Below, piece by piece: positions 5,471 to 7,592 of a stretch of 7,592 nucleotides of DNA. Below the pieces are notes generated by a model. That model was not told where the DNA came from and did not search any database. It saw nothing but the letters and a program-made list of their open reading frames with translations. Within the stretch, counting starts at the first letter, position 1, and each line of letters begins with the position of its first letter. A program made the translations under genes and the position numbers. The stretch comes from Spirochaetales bacterium (lineage in GTDB: Bacteria; Spirochaetota; Spirochaetia; Sphaerochaetales; Sphaerochaetaceae): positions 1 to 7,592 of the forward strand of contig JAGBRG010000230.1 of NCBI GenBank assembly GCA_017632495.1, read 5' to 3'.

Positions 5471-7099
5471 ATGGCAAAGCAGCTACAGTTCAGTGAGGAA
5501 GCCAGAAAGTCTCTGGTTTCCGGTGTTGAGCAGATCGCCAAGGCTGTCATGACGACCTTGGGCCCGAAGGGTCGCACTGTTCTTCTGGACAAGAAGTACG
5601 GCGCTCCGATGATCACAAAGGACGGTGTTACCGTTGCACGTGAGGTCGAGCTTGAGAATCCGTTTGAGAACATGGGTGCACAGCTTGTCAAGGAAGTCGC
5701 TTCCAAGACAAACGATGTTGCAGGTGACGGAACAACCACCGCAACAGTCCTTGCATGGGCAATCACCAAAGAGGGAATGAAGAGTGTTTCCGCAGGTGTC
5801 AACCCGATGGGAATCAGACGTGGAATCGACAAGGCTGTCGCAGATGCCATTTCCGAAATCAAGTCACAGTCCAAGACTGTCAGCGACAAGGAAGAGATCA
5901 CCCAGGTTGCATCCATTTCTGCAAATAACGACAGAACCATCGGCGAAGAGATTGCCAATGCAATGGAGAAGGTCGGAATGGACGGAGTCATCACAGTTGA
6001 GGAGTCAAAGAACATCGAGACCACAACTGATTTCGTCGAGGGAATGCAGTTTGACCGCGGCTACATCTCAGCATACTTTGCCAGCAACCGCGAGACCATG
6101 ACAAGCGTCATGGATGATCCGTACATCCTGATTTACGACAAGAAGATTTCTTCAATGAAGGAGCTTCTTCCTGTTCTCGAGAAGGTTGTCCAGACCAGCA
6201 AGCCGCTTCTTATCATCGCAGAGGATGTTGACGGAGAGGCTCTGACAACACTGGTTGTCAACTCACTCAGAGGAACACTCAATGTCTGCGCCATCAAGGC
6301 CCCGGGCTTCGGCGACAGAAGAAAGGCAATGCTTGAGGATATCGCAATTCTCACAGGCGGACAGGTCATCAGCGAGGAGCTTGGAATGAAGCTGGAGAAC
6401 GCTGAGCTTGCACAGCTTGGTAGAGCCAAGTCCGTCAAGGTTGAGAAAGAGAACACCACAATCATCAACGGCCTCGGAAAGGCTTCAGACATCAAGGACA
6501 GAATCGGCCAGATCAAGAAGCAGATTGCTGAGACCACAAGCGACTATGACCGCGAGAAGCTCCAGGAGAGACTTGCAAAGCTCGCAGGCGGAGTTGCAGT
6601 CATCAACGTCGGTGCACCGACAGAGGTCGAGCTCAAGGAGCGCAAGCACAGAGTCGAGGATGCTGTCAACGCAACCCGTGCAGCAATTGAAGAAGGTGTC
6701 ATCCCCGGTGGTGGAGTTGCCCTTGCTCAGGCAGCCAAGAAGATGGAAGGCAACGACCTTTCAGCTCTCACCGATGAGGAGCAGATCGGTTACAAGATCG
6801 TCCGCAGAGCTCTTGAGGAGCCGATGCGCCAGATCGCCGAGAACGCAGGAGAGGACGGAGCAATCATCGCCGACAAGTGCAAGAACAGCAAGAACGGCGT
6901 AGGCTATGATGCAAACAACGACAAGTGGGTCAACATGGTAGAAGCCGGAATCATCGATCCGGTCAAGGTCACCAGAAGCGCACTTCAGAACGCAGCAAGC
7001 ATCGCAGCTCTGATTCTCACAAGCGAGTGTGCAATCACTGACATTCCGGCTCCGGAGCCACCGGCACCTGCCAACCCAGGCATGGGCGGAATGATGTGA
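5471..7099 (+). CDS. groEL: Chaperonin GroEL (Hsp60, 60 kDa chaperonin)
   Basis: GroEL forms the double-ring ATP-driven folding chamber of the cytoplasm and works with the GroES lid. The 542-residue product is full length and colinear with other bacterial GroEL proteins: MAKQLQF start, LGPKGRTV (30-37), TKDGVTVA (49-56), the nucleotide-binding GDGTTTAT (85-92), GMQFDRGY (191-198) and LLIIAEDVDGEAL (246-258) in the apical domain. It continues with KAPGFGDRRKAML (276-288), GAPTEVELKERKHRVEDA (381-398) containing the ATPase Asp at 397, and GGG at 413-415. The C-terminus is a Pro-rich stretch (PAPEPPAPANP) followed by a short GMGGMM tail. No groES precedes it: the upstream gene is a DUF92 membrane protein across a 99-nt gap carrying a promoter. 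A separate groES locus occurs in some spirochaetes. A strong terminator follows at 7135-7166, so groEL is probably monocistronic. Confidence 0.99.
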   Translation: MAKQLQFSEEARKSLVSGVEQIAKAVMTTLGPKGRTVLLDKKYGAPMITKDGVTVAREVELENPFENMGAQLVKEVASKTNDVAGDGTTTATVLAWAITKEGMKSVSAGVNPMGIRRGIDKAVADAISEIKSQSKTVSDKEEITQVASISANNDRTIGEEIANAMEKVGMDGVITVEESKNIETTTDFVEGMQFDRGYISAYFASNRETMTSVMDDPYILIYDKKISSMKELLPVLEKVVQTSKPLLIIAEDVDGEALTTLVVNSLRGTLNVCAIKAPGFGDRRKAMLEDIAILTGGQVISEELGMKLENAELAQLGRAKSVKVEKENTTIINGLGKASDIKDRIGQIKKQIAETTSDYDREKLQERLAKLAGGVAVINVGAPTEVELKERKHRVEDAVNATRAAIEEGVIPGGGVALAQAAKKMEGNDLSALTDEEQIGYKIVRRALEEPMRQIAENAGEDGAIIADKCKNSKNGVGYDANNDKWVNMVEAGIIDPVKVTRSALQNAASIAALILTSECAITDIPAPEPPAPANPGMGGMM

Positions 7100-7134
7100 T
7101 CAAAGCGAACTATCATTTGATAAAAATTAATGGA

Positions 7135-7166
7135 AAGGCTCACAGGCAACTGTGGGCCTTCTGTTT
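7135..7166 (+). terminator. Rho-independent terminator after groEL
   Basis: AAGGCTCACAG (7135-7145) pairs along all 11 positions with CTGTGGGCCTT (7150-7160), with one G-U pair, around a GCAA tetraloop of the stable GNRA type. A short T-containing tail (CTGTTT, 7161-7166) follows. It lies 35 nt after the groEL stop. The tail is short for a classical terminator, but the stem is strong. Confidence 0.85.
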
Positions 7167-7193
7167 GACAAGGTATTAGTATATGTGTATTTT
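7165..7193 (+). promoter_or_regulatory. Near-consensus sigma70 promoter for yajC
   Basis: A perfect -35 box TTGACA (7165-7170) is followed after 17 nt by TATTTT (7188-7193). The predicted transcript start near 7200 leaves a leader of about 37 nt. The -35 box overlaps the T tail of the groEL terminator, so the end of one transcription unit and the start of the next share bases. Confidence 0.7.
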
Positions 7194-7199
7194 AAAGAA

Positions 7200-7211
7200 G
7201 TATATTTATAC
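7200..7211. repeat. Short AT-rich inverted repeat at the predicted yajC transcript start
   Basis: GTATA (7200-7204) and TATAC (7207-7211) form an inverted repeat around two bases. It sits at the predicted +1 region of the yajC promoter, where an operator could lie. It is short and AT-rich, so chance is quite possible. Confidence 0.2.
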
Positions 7212-7225
7212 AACGCTAACAAAGT

Positions 7226-7230
7226 GAGGA
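7226..7230 (+). promoter_or_regulatory. Ribosome binding site of yajC
   Basis: GAGGA lies 6 nt before ATG 7237 and supports that start over the downstream in-frame ATG codons at 7258 and 7264. Confidence 0.8.
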
Positions 7231-7236
7231 AAACAT

Positions 7237-7592
7237 ATGTATTCATTGATTCTTGCAATGGGAATGGGCGCACAGACTGCCAGTGATGGAACAGCTGCCG
7301 GCGGTTCAATGGTCACCACTCTTATCACCTTTGGTGTAATCATCCTGATTTTCTATTTCCTTATCATCAGACCTCAGAAGAAGAGAGACAAGGAAGCCAA
7401 GGACATGATCGCCGCTATCAAGAAGGGTGACAAGATTGTCACAATCGGCGGTATCAGAGGAACAGTCGCAGTCGTCAAGGACAGCACAGTCATCATCAAG
7501 GTTGATGACAACACCAGAATCGAGTTCAACAAGAACGCCATCTCAGCCGTTCTGAACAAGAAGGAAGAGTCCGTTGTCGAGAAACCTGCCAA
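7237..7592 (+). CDS. yajC: Preprotein translocase subunit YajC, 3'-partial
   Basis: YajC is a small single-span inner-membrane protein that associates with SecD and SecF and assists the SecYEG protein-export channel. The frame is open from ATG 7237 to the window end (118 full codons visible), so the stop lies beyond the edge. The short N-terminal part (MYSLILAMGMGAQTASDG) precedes one hydrophobic helix at about residues 26-45, followed directly by RPQKKRDKEAKD, the family hallmark just after the membrane. The cytoplasmic domain then shows IKKGDKIVTIGGIRGTV and a VDDNTRIEFNKNAI block, both typical of YajC. Most of the expected length of about 110-140 residues is present. It has its own promoter at 7165-7193 and is probably the first gene of a unit; secD and secF commonly follow yajC but are not visible here. 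The final residues (EESVVEKPA) suggest the charged C-terminal tail has been reached. Confidence 0.96.
   Translation, partial: MYSLILAMGMGAQTASDGTAAGGSMVTTLITFGVIILIFYFLIIRPQKKRDKEAKDMIAAIKKGDKIVTIGGIRGTVAVVKDSTVIIKVDDNTRIEFNKNAISAVLNKKEESVVEKPA

Noticed and set aside
7100..7122. ATCAAA...TTTGAT inverted repeat just after the groEL stop
   Set aside because: Only six AT-rich pairs around an 11-nt loop; the GC-rich stem at 7135-7160 is the credible terminator.
1..7592. CRISPR arrays, insertion sequences, tRNA or rRNA genes, phage or toxin-antitoxin modules
   Set aside because: No direct repeat series, terminal inverted repeats with a transposase, tRNA-like segments or mobile-element proteins are seen; coding sequence fills nearly the whole window.

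Overview
The window looks like a piece of a spirochaete chromosome, most plausibly a host-associated Treponema or a close relative. This rests on the overall look of the proteins: the glucose-6-phosphate isomerase and GroEL resemble the Treponema versions as I remember them. Balanced base composition with frequent AGA (Arg), CTT (Leu) and AAG (Lys) codons fits. The genus is an inference, and no 16S or other decisive marker is present. All genes lie on the + strand.

Layout. (1) 1-1332: the 3' three quarters of pgi (glucose-6-phosphate isomerase), cut by the window's left edge and interrupted by an in-frame TAG at 910-912 where relatives have Gln. The frame continues intact to a TAA at 1330-1332. 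(2) 1354-5371: a tightly packed run of four membrane-protein genes: lemA, a DUF2207 protein with signal peptide and Gly-rich tail, a CTP-dependent polyprenol/phytol-kinase-like protein (SEC59/VTE5 type) and a DUF92/TMEM19 protein (VTE6 type). Junctions are a 4-nt gap, an 11-nt overlap and a 4-nt ATGA overlap, so this is almost certainly one operon, possibly read through from pgi 21 nt upstream. (3) 5372-5470: an intergenic region with a good sigma70-type promoter and a small hairpin, leading to groEL (5471-7099), which has no groES beside it and no CIRCE element. (4) 7100-7236: a strong groEL terminator whose tail overlaps the -35 box of a near-consensus promoter for yajC. (5) 7237-7592: the 5' part of yajC, cut by the right edge.

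How they may work together. pgi is central carbon metabolism. groEL is protein folding and yajC belongs to the Sec translocon accessory complex; both are housekeeping and separately promoted. The most suggestive block is the adjacent, translationally coupled VTE5-like and VTE6-like pair. In plants these two families phosphorylate phytol in two steps to phytyl diphosphate, so the pair could be a bacterial prenyl-alcohol salvage module. The most striking local anomaly is the amber codon in pgi, which removes the C-terminal catalytic Lys unless it is read through, recoded or a sequencing error.
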